A stretch of 64,000 bases of DNA from UBA6055 sp965214085 (lineage in GTDB: Bacteria; Chloroflexota; Anaerolineae; Aggregatilineales; Phototrophicaceae): positions 2,604,001 to 2,668,000 of the forward strand of contig OZ243937.1 of assembly GCA_965214085.1 (NCBI GenBank), written 5' to 3'. The stretch's first letter is position 1. Each line of letters opens with the position of its first letter. Both the position numbers and the translations under genes were made by a program. Shown here one piece after another: positions 26,457-35,364 of this stretch. A model generated the notes under the pieces. That model had not been told where the DNA came from. It worked only from the letters and a program-made list of their open reading frames with translations, and did no database searches.

Positions 26457-28175
26457 ATGCCCGACGAAAACAGCAGCAACTTCATCACTGACATTATTGA
26501 TTCGCACAATGAAGGCGGTCGTTTTGCGGGCCGTGTGCATACGCGCTTCCCGCCCGAGCCCAACGGTTATTTGCACATCGGCCACGCCAAGTCCATCTGC
26601 CTCAATTTCGGCATTGCCGAGCGCTACGGCGGCTTGTGCAACTTGCGCTTTGACGACACCAATCCCGCCAAAGAAGAGCAAGAATACATTGACGCCATCA
26701 CCGAAGATCTGCGCTGGCTGGGCTACCAATGGCATGATCGCGTCTATTTCGCTTCCGACTATTTTGACCAACTCTATGACATGGCGGTCGAGCTGATCCG
26801 CATCGGCAGAGCTTATGTCGACGAGTTGACGCCGGCGCAGATCCGCGAATACCGCGGCAGCTTGACCGAGCCGGGCCGCGAAAGCCCCTATCGCGACCGC
26901 CCCGTCGAGGAGAATCTCGCCTTATTCGAAAAGATGCGCGCTGGCGGCTTCCGAGAAGGAGCGGCGGTGCTGCGGGCGAAGATCGACATGACCAGCGGCA
27001 ATATCAATATGCGCGATCCTGTGATGTACCGCATCCTGGATACGCCGCATCCGCGCACGGGCGACAAGTGGAAAATCTACCCCATGTACGACTTCGCCCA
27101 TGGCCAGTCGGATTCCATCGAAGCGATCACGCATTCGATCTGCACGCTGGAATACGAAGACCATCGCCCGCTTTACGACTGGTATCTGGACAATATCGAA
27201 ATCTACCATCCCCAGCAGATTGAATTCGCCCGTTTGAACTTGAGCCATACGGTCTTAAGCAAGCGCAAGCTGATCCGGCTGGTAGAAGAAGGTTACGTGC
27301 GCGGTTGGGACGATCCGCGCCTGCCGACTATCGCTGGGCTGCGCCGCCGCGGTTATACGCCCGCGGCCATCCGCGACTTCTGCGAAGCTGTCGGCGTGGG
27401 CAAAGTCAAAGGCGTGGTCGCCCTGCACAAGCTGGAATACCATATCCGCCAGGACCTGAACAAGACGGCGCCGCGCGTCATGGCTGTCATCAATCCGCTG
27501 AAAGTTGTCATCGAGAATTACCCGGACGACCAGGTTGAGCAGATGGAGGCGATCAACAATCCCGAAGACGATCGCGCCGGTACGCGCCACGTGCCCTTCT
27601 CCAAGGTGCTGTACATTGAGCGCGACGACTTCATGGAAGATCCGCCGCGCAAGTTCTTTCGCCTGGCGCCGGGGCGGGAGGTGCGCCTGCGCTATGCCTA
27701 CTTTATCACTTGCACTGATGTCATCAAGGACGCGGACGGGAATGTGGTCGAGCTGCGCTGCAGGTATGACCCGGAAACGCGTGGCGGCGCCGCGCCCGAT
27801 GGTCGGCGCGTCAAGGCGACCTTGCACTGGGTCTCGGCGCAGCACGCCATCGAAGCCGAAGCGCGCCTCTATGACACCTTGTTCAGCGAGGAATACCCTG
27901 AAAACGACCGCGACAAAGACTTCACCGAGTTCGTCAATCCCGACTCGCTAACCGTTGTCGACCCGATCTATGTCGAGCCGCATGTCAAATCCGCGCGGGC
28001 GGGCGATCGCTTTCAATTTGAGCGGCTGGCTTATTTCGTCGTGGACGAAGAATCAAATGCCGAGAAGCTGGTATTCAACCGCACGGTTACCCTGCGCGAT
28101 CAGTGGCGCAAGGCGCAGAACCAGGCCGGTAAAAGCGCCAAACGCAGACGCCGCCGTAAAGCGCGGCAAGGCTAG
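26457..28175 (+). CDS. glnS: Glutaminyl-tRNA synthetase
   Basis: A 572-residue class I aminoacyl-tRNA synthetase charging tRNA-Gln. The HIGH signature is PPEPNGYLHIGHAKSI (residues about 30-45), the KMSKS-like motif is VLSKRKL (about 268), and LRFDDTNPAKEEQEY and YPMYDFAHGQSDSIE are GlnRS-specific, as opposed to the GluRS pattern. The C-terminal beta-barrel anticodon-binding domains are complete (VEPHVKSARAGDRFQFERLAYF), ending with a basic tail. An in-frame TTG nine codons upstream would fall at the predicted transcription start, so the ATG at 26457 is preferred. GlnRS presence suggests direct charging rather than the GatCAB route. Confidence 0.96.
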   Translation: MPDENSSNFITDIIDSHNEGGRFAGRVHTRFPPEPNGYLHIGHAKSICLNFGIAERYGGLCNLRFDDTNPAKEEQEYIDAITEDLRWLGYQWHDRVYFASDYFDQLYDMAVELIRIGRAYVDELTPAQIREYRGSLTEPGRESPYRDRPVEENLALFEKMRAGGFREGAAVLRAKIDMTSGNINMRDPVMYRILDTPHPRTGDKWKIYPMYDFAHGQSDSIEAITHSICTLEYEDHRPLYDWYLDNIEIYHPQQIEFARLNLSHTVLSKRKLIRLVEEGYVRGWDDPRLPTIAGLRRRGYTPAAIRDFCEAVGVGKVKGVVALHKLEYHIRQDLNKTAPRVMAVINPLKVVIENYPDDQVEQMEAINNPEDDRAGTRHVPFSKVLYIERDDFMEDPPRKFFRLAPGREVRLRYAYFITCTDVIKDADGNVVELRCRYDPETRGGAAPDGRRVKATLHWVSAQHAIEAEARLYDTLFSEEYPENDRDKDFTEFVNPDSLTVVDPIYVEPHVKSARAGDRFQFERLAYFVVDEESNAEKLVFNRTVTLRDQWRKAQNQAGKSAKRRRRRKARQG

Positions 28176-28237
28176 CGCGGGCAGGCAAAGCCGGCGCCGA
28201 TGAGTATGGGAATAGGTATGCAGAAAGCGGTCTCCAT

Positions 28238-29485
28238 TTGAAAGCCAGACGCTCGCTCATGATTGCGGTGTCTTTGCTGCTGCTTGGCGTGTTATTGACG
28301 TCCGCGCAAGACCTGAGCTGCAGCGAGACAGTGGCAGCGGCTTTTGAGTCTTTGCAGGATAACTGCGCCGAATTGCCGCGCGACGGTTTGTGCTACAGCG
28401 CCGCGCCAGCCGAAGCCAGCTTTGCCGCGGAAGCATACGCCGCCGATTTCAGTACGCCCGGCGCTCGAGCGCCCCTCGCAGGACTCGACACCTTGAGCAC
28501 CAGCGCAGACGCTGAGGCGGGGCGCTGGGGCGTCGCTGTGTTAAATATCGGCGCGCATCTGCCGCAGACGCGTGAAGGCCCCGGCATCATCCTGCTGTTA
28601 GCCGGCGACGCCGAAGTGGTCAACGAAGTCGCCCCGGCCGATGCCATGCAGATTGCGCCGCCGCTCAGCACGATCGTCACCGAAGCCACAGCCCGTTACA
28701 AAAATCCAGGTGTCATCCCCGCGCCGGTCGGCAGCCTAGACAGTGGTGAACTCGTGCTTGTGGACGCTTGGGACAAGAGCGGCGATTGGCTGCGCGTCGT
28801 TAACGAGGGAGAGATTTCCTGGGTCGAAAGCGCCAAGGTCGTGCGCTTGAACGCTATGGACAGCTTGCCGCGGCTGGCATTGGGCGCGGACTTCGCCATG
28901 AAAGCCTTCTCGCTCTCCACCGGCGCCACCTTCCCCGAATGCAGCGCAGCCGAGTCTTTCGTCGCTATACAGACGCCGCCGGACCTGCCCGTCAGCCTCA
29001 GCATCAACGGCGTGGACATCCACCTGGGATCGATGGTCACTTTCCAGCAAGTGCATCGCAACGCCCTCAGCATGACGGTGCATCGCGGGGAAGCCACCAC
29101 CATTTTCGGCCAGACCGTACAGCAGAGCGAGACGATCCTGGGCGTCCTGGGCAAAACGGAACATCGGGAAAACCAGGTGCTGGAATGGAGCGGCGCCCTA
29201 CGCGCCTCGGATGCGGAATTCGCCCGCGGCGAACGCGCTCAAGCCGCGCTCAACCGGCTGACGCAGATCAATGGCTGGGGCGAATTCCAGTCCTATATGT
29301 ACCCCGCGGATATCATCCATGTCGTCCAGGAAGGTGATTCGCTCTGGGATTTGACCGCGCAATACAACACCAGCGTCGAGGGCATCATCGCGGCCAATAG
29401 CGATGGCGATGAGCTGAGCTTGCATGTTGGCATGGAGTTAATCGTGCCCAAGCCCGGCAGCGGCTTCGCCTGGCGCGGCGAGTAG
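28238..29485 (+). CDS. Secreted LysM-domain protein
   Basis: A 415-residue exported protein. From the TTG start the signal peptide is MKARRSLMIAVSLLLLGVLL with TSAQ before the mature N-terminus; there is no lipobox. Paired Cys residues in the first 60 residues (LSCSETV, QDNCAEL, GLCYSA) may form disulfides. Residues about 145-205 resemble an SH3-like fold (VLVDAWDKSGDWLRVVNEGEIS). The C-terminal LysM (about residues 362-408: HVVQEGDSLWDLTAQYNTSVEGI) should bind peptidoglycan or chitin-like glycans. A later in-frame ATG at 28258 would shorten the signal peptide n-region. Role: cell-wall-associated, otherwise unknown. Confidence 0.75.
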   Translation: MKARRSLMIAVSLLLLGVLLTSAQDLSCSETVAAAFESLQDNCAELPRDGLCYSAAPAEASFAAEAYAADFSTPGARAPLAGLDTLSTSADAEAGRWGVAVLNIGAHLPQTREGPGIILLLAGDAEVVNEVAPADAMQIAPPLSTIVTEATARYKNPGVIPAPVGSLDSGELVLVDAWDKSGDWLRVVNEGEISWVESAKVVRLNAMDSLPRLALGADFAMKAFSLSTGATFPECSAAESFVAIQTPPDLPVSLSINGVDIHLGSMVTFQQVHRNALSMTVHRGEATTIFGQTVQQSETILGVLGKTEHRENQVLEWSGALRASDAEFARGERAQAALNRLTQINGWGEFQSYMYPADIIHVVQEGDSLWDLTAQYNTSVEGIIAANSDGDELSLHVGMELIVPKPGSGFAWRGE

Positions 29486-29509
29486 GCATCGCTCCTTCCC
29501 GCGCGCGGC

Positions 29510-30433
29510 TCAAGACACAGACCGCTTTAGCATCTCGATAAAAGCCGCTCGGTCGGCGCTGACGGCGAGCTTGACGTTCGGCCCCCGCCCGGTGACGCCC
29601 AGCCGGTCCACCACCGTGATGCCCCGCGCCAAGCCGTCGCCCGTGGTGACATCAACGCGAAAACGCTCGTATTGGCAGATGGACGGGTCGATGGCCGCCG
29701 CCATGGCAATCGGGTCGGGCAGGTCGAAACCCGCCAGCGCATTCTCACGCATAGAGAATTCAGTCAGCGTCTTCTGAATATCGATGACAAATTCCGCCAG
29801 CGGCCTGCCGATGCGCCGAATCTCGTCGGCTTGGCGGGCGTCAAAGGTGGCGAATTGCCAGGAGATATCCCAGCCGACCATGGTGATGTTCAAGCCGGAT
29901 TCGAAGACGATTTTCGCCGCTTCGGGATCTACCCAGATGTTGAATTCAGCCGTAGGCGTGACGTTGCCGTGCCCGGCGCCGATGCCGCCCATGATGACAC
30001 AGCGCGACACCCGGCTCGCCAGCTCCGGCTCGCGCAGCAGCGCCAGCGCCACATTGGTCAGCGGACCGAGCGTCACCAGCGTGATGTCTCCCGCATTGGC
30101 TTTGACTGCCTGCCGCAGCGCATCCGCGGCGTGGCCCGGCGCGGGCTGGCGTCCGCCCAAAGGCAAGCCGATGTCGCCCATGCCATCGTCGCCGTGCACG
30201 ACCTCGGCCGTCTCCAGATCGCGCAGCAGCGGCTTGGCGCAGCCGGCGTAGACCGGTACGGAGGCGCCGCAAAGCTCGGCGGTATAGAGGGCGTTCTGCA
30301 AACCCTGCGGCAAGGGCACATTGCCCGCCACGACCGTGATCGCTTTGACGTCAATATCAGGCTGCCGCAGCGCCATGACCAGCGCCACCGCGTCATCCGA
30401 GGCTGTGTCCGTGTCAATGATAAAGTTGCGCAT
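29510..30433 (-). CDS. Inosine-uridine-type nucleoside N-ribohydrolase
   Basis: A 307-residue nucleoside hydrolase. The N-terminal Ca2+-binding signature is DTDTASDDAVAL (residues 7-18, Asp7, Asp9 and Asp14), followed by ITVVAGNVPL, LVTLGPLTNVALAL and EFNIWVDPEAAKIVF, all family hallmarks. The enzyme cleaves the N-glycosidic bond of ribonucleosides for salvage. A longer open frame extends 66 codons upstream, but the ATG at 30433 has GGGAG 7 bases before it and begins the family-typical MRNFIIDTD. It converges with the LysM gene. The substrate preference (purine or pyrimidine) cannot be read. Confidence 0.9.
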   Translation of the reverse strand: MRNFIIDTDTASDDAVALVMALRQPDIDVKAITVVAGNVPLPQGLQNALYTAELCGASVPVYAGCAKPLLRDLETAEVVHGDDGMGDIGLPLGGRQPAPGHAADALRQAVKANAGDITLVTLGPLTNVALALLREPELASRVSRCVIMGGIGAGHGNVTPTAEFNIWVDPEAAKIVFESGLNITMVGWDISWQFATFDARQADEIRRIGRPLAEFVIDIQKTLTEFSMRENALAGFDLPDPIAMAAAIDPSICQYERFRVDVTTGDGLARGITVVDRLGVTGRGPNVKLAVSADRAAFIEMLKRSVS

Positions 30434-30503
30434 TCGTTTCTCCCGTTCATTTCGGCAAGGCACAGTAATCACATGGCTATTGACACATAACTGACATCCG
30501 CTG

Positions 30504-30790
30504 CGGCGAGCATGATCAAACTGAATTTTAACCACAGTCGCTCGCAAGTCACGATTTGGCTTACACAAAATATGATACCTTTGCTGTGTGCGTAAGGGCG
30601 AGCCAAGGCTCGCCCCTACATATTTCGACATGCTTCGGCGGGTTTCATAATAATGAGTTCAAAATTGAAGCGCAATTTCACAATACCTATAAATGATAGA
30701 CTTTTCTCTGTGCTCTCTGTGTCTCTGTGGTTAAATTTGAGTTCGTATAAGGTTCTTAGATCTCAGATTCATTTTGAAGCGATTGCCCTG
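30504..30790. repeat. Non-coding inverted-repeat element, partial left end
   Basis: The right end is intact (TTTGAAGCGATTGCCCTG, ending 30790) and preceded by CTCTGTGTCTCTGTGG. From about 30550 to 30745 it matches 54027-54215 nearly base for base, including TTGGCTTACACAAAAT, an internal GGGCGAGCCAAGGCTCGCCC hairpin and GACATGCTTCGGC. The left end is decayed (GATCAAACTGAATTTTAACC). This fills most of the 446-base gap between the nucleoside hydrolase and the acyl-CoA dehydrogenase. Confidence 0.75.
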
Positions 30791-30830
30791 CAGTACGCGA
30801 CCATATCCGCGCCTTAGCCGCCCAGCCCTA

Positions 30831-30839
30831 TGGTATACT
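30831..30839 (+). promoter_or_regulatory. Candidate extended -10 promoter of the acyl-CoA dehydrogenase gene
   Basis: TGG-TATACT forms an extended -10 box about 41 bases before the ATG. No convincing -35 hexamer is present, as is usual for extended -10 promoters. Confidence 0.4.
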
Positions 30840-30879
30840 CGCCAATTGATTCGTTCCACGCGCCGCAAGGAAACCGCCA

Positions 30880-32073
30880 ATGGATTTTACCATTCCGCGC
30901 CATGTCGAGGCGATCGCTCACCGCGTTCGTCAATTTGTCGACGACGACATCATCCCGCTGGAAGGCGAATTGCTGCGCAGCGGCGCTGATCTGAGCGTCG
31001 AGATGGTGCAGGAGCTGCGCCGCAAAGCCAGAGCCGCCAAGCTCTGGGCGCCGACCATGCCCAAAGCCTGGGGCGGCATGGGGCTGACTATCCAGGAGAT
31101 CGCGCCGGTATTCGAAGCCGCCGGGCGCAGCCTGCTGGGACCGCTGGCCATCCACTGCGCCGCTCCCGACGAAGGCAATATGCACCTGCTGCGCAATTGG
31201 GCCGATGACGTTCAGACGGAGCGCTTCCTGGTTCCCTTGGCGCAGGGCGAGACTTTCTCGGCATTTTCCATGACCGAGCCGCCACCCGGCGCCGGCAGCG
31301 ACCCGCGTATGATTCTATCGCGCGCAGTGCGGGACGGCGGCGACTGGGTCATCAATGGGCATAAGTGGCTGACATCCAACGGTCTGCTGGCCGACTTCTT
31401 CATCATCATGGCGGTGACCAACCCGGACGCCCATCCCTACCAGAGCACAACGCAATTCCTGGCGCCGCGTGAGACGCCGGGCATCCATATCCTGCGCGAT
31501 GTGCCGGTGATGGGCGGGGTGGACTTCGGCGGCCACGTCGAAATACGCTATGAAGATGTCCGTCTGCCGCATAGCGCCATCCTGGGCGGCGAGGGCCAGG
31601 GCTTCATGCTGGCGCAGTCGCGCTTGGGTCCGGCGCGCTTGACGCATTGCATGCGCTGGACCGGCATCGCGCAACGCGCCCTGGAAATCGCGACCGATTA
31701 CGCCAGCGGCCGCGAAGCCTTTGGCGGACCTCTGACGGGCCATCAGTCAGTCCAATGGATGCTGGCCGATTCAGAGATGGAGCTGAAGATGGGCCGGCTG
31801 CTGATACACGAGGCGGCTTGGCGATTGGCGCAGGGCGAGCAAGCGCGGGTCGAGACTTCCATCGCTAAAGTGCAAGTGGCCGAGACGGTCAGCCGCGTTC
31901 TTGATCGCTGCGTGCAAATCTGCGGCGGCCGCGGCATCTCGCGCGATTTGCCCCTGTCCACCTGGTACGAGAAATCGCGCGCCTTCCGCATCTACGACGG
32001 CGCCTCGGAAGTGCATCGCATGGTGGTGGCCCGCGATGTCATCAAACGCTACGGCGCTGCCGAACTCGGCTAA
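30880..32073 (+). CDS. Acyl-CoA dehydrogenase family protein
   Basis: A 397-residue flavoprotein of the ACAD family. The N-terminal helical domain (FTIPRHVEAIAHRVRQFVDDDIIPLE) is followed by the FAD-binding beta domain (FSAFSMTEPPPGAGSDPRMIL, VINGHKWLTSNG) and the C-terminal helical domain (GPARLTHCMRWTGIAQRALEI, REAFGGPLTGHQSVQWML, VQICGGRGISRDLPLSTWYEKSRAFRIYDGASEVHRMVV). The GASEVHR segment is where the catalytic base Glu of some subfamilies sits. AAGGAAA precedes the ATG. It could act on a fatty acyl-CoA or on another CoA thioester; the substrate is not evident. Confidence 0.9.
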   Translation: MDFTIPRHVEAIAHRVRQFVDDDIIPLEGELLRSGADLSVEMVQELRRKARAAKLWAPTMPKAWGGMGLTIQEIAPVFEAAGRSLLGPLAIHCAAPDEGNMHLLRNWADDVQTERFLVPLAQGETFSAFSMTEPPPGAGSDPRMILSRAVRDGGDWVINGHKWLTSNGLLADFFIIMAVTNPDAHPYQSTTQFLAPRETPGIHILRDVPVMGGVDFGGHVEIRYEDVRLPHSAILGGEGQGFMLAQSRLGPARLTHCMRWTGIAQRALEIATDYASGREAFGGPLTGHQSVQWMLADSEMELKMGRLLIHEAAWRLAQGEQARVETSIAKVQVAETVSRVLDRCVQICGGRGISRDLPLSTWYEKSRAFRIYDGASEVHRMVVARDVIKRYGAAELG

Positions 32074-32098
32074 GACTGCAATTCAGCTCACAGTCATC

Positions 32099-32965
32099 AT
32101 GACGACTATCTTCATCAGCCACAGCAACGAGGACAACGAAGCGACGCTATTCATCGTCGACGCGCTGCGACGGGCCGGCTTTGGCGTCTGGGTAGACTTC
32201 GAGAATATCCGCGGAGGGGCCGAGTGGCTCTGCGAGATTGAAGCTGGCATCGAGCGCTGCCAAGCCGTGGTGCTGGTCCTCTCCGCCGCCAGCCGAAGCT
32301 CGACTTGGGTTGAGCGTGAATGCCTCTATGCTTATCAACTGCGCAAGCCGGTCATCACCGCTCTAATCGCCGATGTCCTGATTCCGCTGCACTTGATAAA
32401 CATCCAGTATTGCGACTTGCGAGAGCGGCGCGGCGGACTGGCGAAACTGCTGGAGGCGCTGGCTGGCATTCAAACTGAGGCAGAATCAAGCGAGTTAGTT
32501 CCGGCGGCCATATCGCGCCAGCCGCTTGAAGCCAACTTCTTCCCTTATTTGGAGCAACTGCCGTCGGGTGATGTCGCCGGTCTGGTGGCGCGCGACCTCT
32601 ATCATTGGGCGCGGCAGGTCGCGGACGAAGTGGCTTTTGGCGGCGTGGTCAAACCGGGCTTTCACGCTCGCATTGAACGCGACCAAAGCCTGCTGACGAT
32701 CTTCTCCGTCTGGGCTTTCCGCCGCAAGCCATCAGCGCAGATTCCGCTTGATCTACTGGCGTCGCATGCGCCCTTTTCACGCCGCAGCGCCCGCCGCGAG
32801 GTCCTGCGTCGGCTGAACAAACTCTTGCCGCGGCAGTCGCGAATCGCCGCCGACAGTTGCGACCGGCGCCCGACATTTCCCCTGCGCCACCTCAGCGATG
32901 CCGAGAAATTGGAAGCCTTCAAGGGCATTGTGCTGGATATCGCCGAGCGGCTGCGTCAGACCTAG
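32099..32965 (+). CDS. TIR-domain protein with an unrecognised C-terminal domain
   Basis: A 288-residue protein beginning MTTIFISHSNEDNEAT, the classic TIR first strand. GFGVWVDFENIRGGAEW forms the BB-loop region, and SRSSTWVERE (residues 65-74) places Glu74 four residues after Trp70, where the catalytic Glu of TIR NADases lies. The remaining 150 residues (RDLYHWARQVADEVAFGG through ERLRQT) have no family I know and could be a sensor or partner-binding domain. The frame extends 66 codons upstream but overlaps the acyl-CoA dehydrogenase; the ATG at 32099 starts the TIR fold. It stands alone, 25 bases after the previous gene, so it is not an obvious CBASS or Thoeris locus. Confidence 0.8.
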   Translation: MTTIFISHSNEDNEATLFIVDALRRAGFGVWVDFENIRGGAEWLCEIEAGIERCQAVVLVLSAASRSSTWVERECLYAYQLRKPVITALIADVLIPLHLINIQYCDLRERRGGLAKLLEALAGIQTEAESSELVPAAISRQPLEANFFPYLEQLPSGDVAGLVARDLYHWARQVADEVAFGGVVKPGFHARIERDQSLLTIFSVWAFRRKPSAQIPLDLLASHAPFSRRSARREVLRRLNKLLPRQSRIAADSCDRRPTFPLRHLSDAEKLEAFKGIVLDIAERLRQT

Positions 32966-32975
32966 TCGCGCTGAT

Positions 32976-33815
32976 TCAGTTGGACGCCAGCTCCAGGTGT
33001 TCGCGGCGCAGGCGGCGGTCATAATATTTCTCAGCCGAATCAGCCATGCTGCGGATGGTCTGCACATTGAGGAAGGCGTTGGCGAAGGCGCCGGCGACTG
33101 GCAAAAAGCCGACGATCATGCGCGCCGGTATACGCGTGCCGATGCGCGAAGCCAATCGGCTGGCCAGGCGGCGGCTAATCTTGCGCCCCAGGGGCCGCGT
33201 CAGCATGACTTCGCTGTTCAAGTGCTGGACGTTTTTATTCGCCTTGACGAGCAAGTCAGCCGCTGCTTCTTTCCCCGTCATCGCTTGCAGAATAGCGTTG
33301 CCGCGCTCATCGCCAGCCACCAGGTTTTCCGCCAGCTTCTGCAAGATGTGATAAGTGCGCACGGTGGTATTGTCGTCGGCGGAGGCCAGCAGCGCGGGCA
33401 TGGCCGCCTGCCCTTCCGCGCTCAGCGCCCAACGCAGCGCCTCCAGCGAAATCGCCAAATGCTCCAGCAAGCTGGCGTTGAAGTCGCCCTCGTTGGCCCA
33501 GACCGCCAGGATATTGCGCAGGTCGGAATAGGCCTCGGTCTCGATGATGTATGCGCCCTTGAGCGCGCCGATGCCCCAGCTGATATAGCCCATCTTGTGC
33601 AGCAGATAGCTGACGCCGGTTGGGATGGTGAAGGCGTGCAAGCCGGGCACGACCATTTCCGCCCCGCCGATGATCGCAAGCTTAGTCGTCTCCTGCTTGA
33701 TCCACTGCGCGGCCGAACCGCAGTCCAGGGCCGCCTCAACCGCTTTCTGCGGGTTGCCGGCCAACTCGTCCATGCCCATGACAATGGCTTCAGCAATGCT
33801 GTCTTCCAATCCCAT
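32976..33815 (-). CDS. EcsC family protein
   Basis: A 279-residue protein with the EcsC-type glycine- and alanine-rich amphipathic regions: TKLAIIGGAEMVVPGLHAFTIPTGVSY and IPARMIVGFLPVAGAFANAFLNVQTIRSMADSAEKYYDRR, the second being the family's C-terminal hallmark. The ATG at 33815 has AGGA 5 bases before it; the earlier ATG at 33842 has no ribosome-binding site. EcsC proteins are associated with membranes and of uncertain function. It converges with the TIR gene across 10 bases. Confidence 0.7.
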   Translation of the reverse strand: MGLEDSIAEAIVMGMDELAGNPQKAVEAALDCGSAAQWIKQETTKLAIIGGAEMVVPGLHAFTIPTGVSYLLHKMGYISWGIGALKGAYIIETEAYSDLRNILAVWANEGDFNASLLEHLAISLEALRWALSAEGQAAMPALLASADDNTTVRTYHILQKLAENLVAGDERGNAILQAMTGKEAAADLLVKANKNVQHLNSEVMLTRPLGRKISRRLASRLASRIGTRIPARMIVGFLPVAGAFANAFLNVQTIRSMADSAEKYYDRRLRREHLELASN

Positions 33816-33902
33816 GATCGATTCCTGTAGGGCTGCTCTCATTCACTGTATACGCGCGCCCGCGCCAAGCGTCGCTTCCGCGACCGACAGAGGCGACCGG
33901 GT

Positions 33903-34598
33903 TCAGGGTCCGCGATCATCCGGCGCCGCTCGCCATAGCTTGAGGTCATCGATTGTGACCGTCAGGCGCTGTCCCGCGTAATTCATCACGCCCGCCAGGC
34001 CGACCGCGCCGGCGGACGCGCGCCTGTCGCGAGCCTCGGCGACGAACTCGTCATTGACCCAGAGCGCCATATAATCGCCAACGCAGACAGCGCGAAGGCG
34101 GTTCTTCGCTTTGCCGCGCTTGATTTGCGCCGCTGGCCGCGCCTCCACAATCGGCTCTAGCGAGCGCCCATTGCTCCAGCGGATGCTGGCGTAACCGTCG
34201 CCGCTGATAAGAAAGAAGTAGCCGCGCCCGCTGTTGGCCGGGTCAAGCCGGCAAGCCAAACCGAAGGCGTTATGGTCATAATCGGAAGTCTGCTCGAATT
34301 CTGCCTCGACGACGACATCGCTGTATTGCGCATCGCCTTGCGTCCAGACATACTTGCGCCCGCTGAAGTCGATCTTGTATGCGCCATCTTCTACAGCCAG
34401 GAAGAGTTCGTCCGCGGCATAATTGCGCCAGCCGCCTCCATCGGCGAAGTCGTCTTCGAGCAGCAGCTCAAGGTAGCGATAGCCCTGTGCCGGCGACCGC
34501 CCCGGCGCAAGGACCTGTTCAACAGCGCTGCAGGCCCCGGCAAGCGCTAGCAGACAGCCGATAAACATAAATCTCAGGGCGTTCTCGAATAAGCGCAT
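33903..34598 (-). CDS. Lipoprotein with a concanavalin-like (LamG/DUF1080-type) domain
   Basis: A 231-residue lipoprotein. The signal peptide ends with lipobox LAGAC, giving Cys23 as the lipidated residue. The rest follows the beta-sandwich pattern of 3-keto-disaccharide-hydrolase/LamG-like domains: LLEDDFADGGGWRNY, YSDVVVEAEFEQTSDYDHNAFGLACR, YFFLISGDGYASIRW, AVCVGDYMALWVNDEFVAEA and VTIDDLKLW. Such domains bind carbohydrate or act as adhesion modules. No catalytic residues can be assigned. It has no operon partner. Confidence 0.72.
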   Translation of the reverse strand: MRLFENALRFMFIGCLLALAGACSAVEQVLAPGRSPAQGYRYLELLLEDDFADGGGWRNYAADELFLAVEDGAYKIDFSGRKYVWTQGDAQYSDVVVEAEFEQTSDYDHNAFGLACRLDPANSGRGYFFLISGDGYASIRWSNGRSLEPIVEARPAAQIKRGKAKNRLRAVCVGDYMALWVNDEFVAEARDRRASAGAVGLAGVMNYAGQRLTVTIDDLKLWRAAPDDRGP

Positions 34599-34698
34599 TG
34601 GCTCAGTTTAACGAATCCGCCCGGTAAATTATAGGCGGGCTGACCGCTGCATCAGGGCAATGACAAATTTTACTAATTTGCAGAACTCTGACGACATA

Positions 34699-34757
34699 TG
34701 TAGGGGCGAGCGACCCGCTCGCCCGTACGCACAAGGCATTGGATTTCATATTTTGTA
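34699..34757. repeat. GGGCGAGC palindrome with flanking conserved segment
   Basis: TGTAGGGGCGAGC-GACCC-GCTCGCCC followed by GTACGCACAAGGCATTGGATT and TCATATTTTGT, which is the reverse complement of the segment found beside the palindromes at 54045 and 55823. A second, partial copy lies at about 34803-34850 (CGCTCGCCCGTACGCGCACA). Confidence 0.6.
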
Positions 34758-34979
34758 TGAGCGAAGACGAGACTAGCGAGCGACCGTGGAGAATTACCCT
34801 GGGCCTAGTCACCCGCTCGCCCGTACGCGCACAGCATTGGATTTCCTAGGCAAATTACCCTGGGCCGAGCCCGTCATTACAGTGGTGACTCTGGATTTTG
34901 CCTCTCCTTGACAGGACGGGAAATGTATCCTTTTCGGTTGATACAGATACTATACCATCGAGGACACCGAGAATTGCTA

Positions 34980-35168
34980 GGGCAATCGCATCAAATTATT
35001 TCAACACTAAGGCGCCAAGAACTCCGAGATATATCCGAAAATATGCCAATAAAGGACGCAATGAAAAGGTGATTTTCTGCCAGAATTCATGGGCGAGCCA
35101 AGGCTCGCCCCTACAATTTGTTAGTTTGATAATATATTCGTCATTTATGGATATTGATGCGATTGCCC
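34980..35168. repeat. Short element with 15-bp perfect terminal inverted repeats
   Basis: GGGCAATCGCATCAA (34980-34994) and its exact complement TTGATGCGATTGCCC (35154-35168) bound a 189-base AT-rich segment with an internal GGGCGAGCCAAGGCTCGCCC hairpin at 35092. It belongs to the same terminal-repeat family as the elements at 3367, 45935 and 53886 but is internally different. The 766-base gap from 34599 to 35364 holds only repeats and the promoter of the next operon. Confidence 0.7.
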
Positions 35169-35286
35169 GGCGAGAAATGCGAGAGCACCGAGAAACTTAA
35201 TCGAGATATGCCATATTCTTTGTGTGCTTTGTGCCTTTGTGTCTTTGTGGTGAAATTAAATTTCAACCGAATTCGATACACTACCA
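35155..35286. repeat. ACAAAG-type dispersed repeat, reverse orientation
   Basis: In reverse complement this reads AGTGTATCGAATTCGGTTG, then CACCACAAAGACACAAAGGC, then AATATGGCATATC, matching 49412 and 26266. Its far end coincides with the terminal repeat of the preceding element. Confidence 0.65.
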
Positions 35287-35300
35287 CAGGGCGCGTCGGT

Positions 35301-35328
35301 TTGAAGTGGCGCGATAAGCGTGTATAAT
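35301..35328 (+). promoter_or_regulatory. Candidate sigma70 promoter of the BFN-dnaB replication operon
   Basis: TTGAAG (35301-35306) and a consensus TATAAT (35323-35328) are 16 bases apart, about 37 bases before the first ATG of the operon. Confidence 0.6.
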
Positions 35329-35364
35329 GGCAGGCAACTAAACCGTGAGTAAGGTGGACGTCCA

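Noticed and set aside
32898..33830. A 310-codon plus-strand frame opposite the EcsC gene
   Set aside because: Shadow frame; the minus strand shows the EcsC hallmark and a proper ribosome-binding site.
34898..35200. A 100-codon plus-strand frame in the repeat-rich gap
   Set aside because: It lies entirely in the terminal-repeat element and palindromes and has no protein-like composition.
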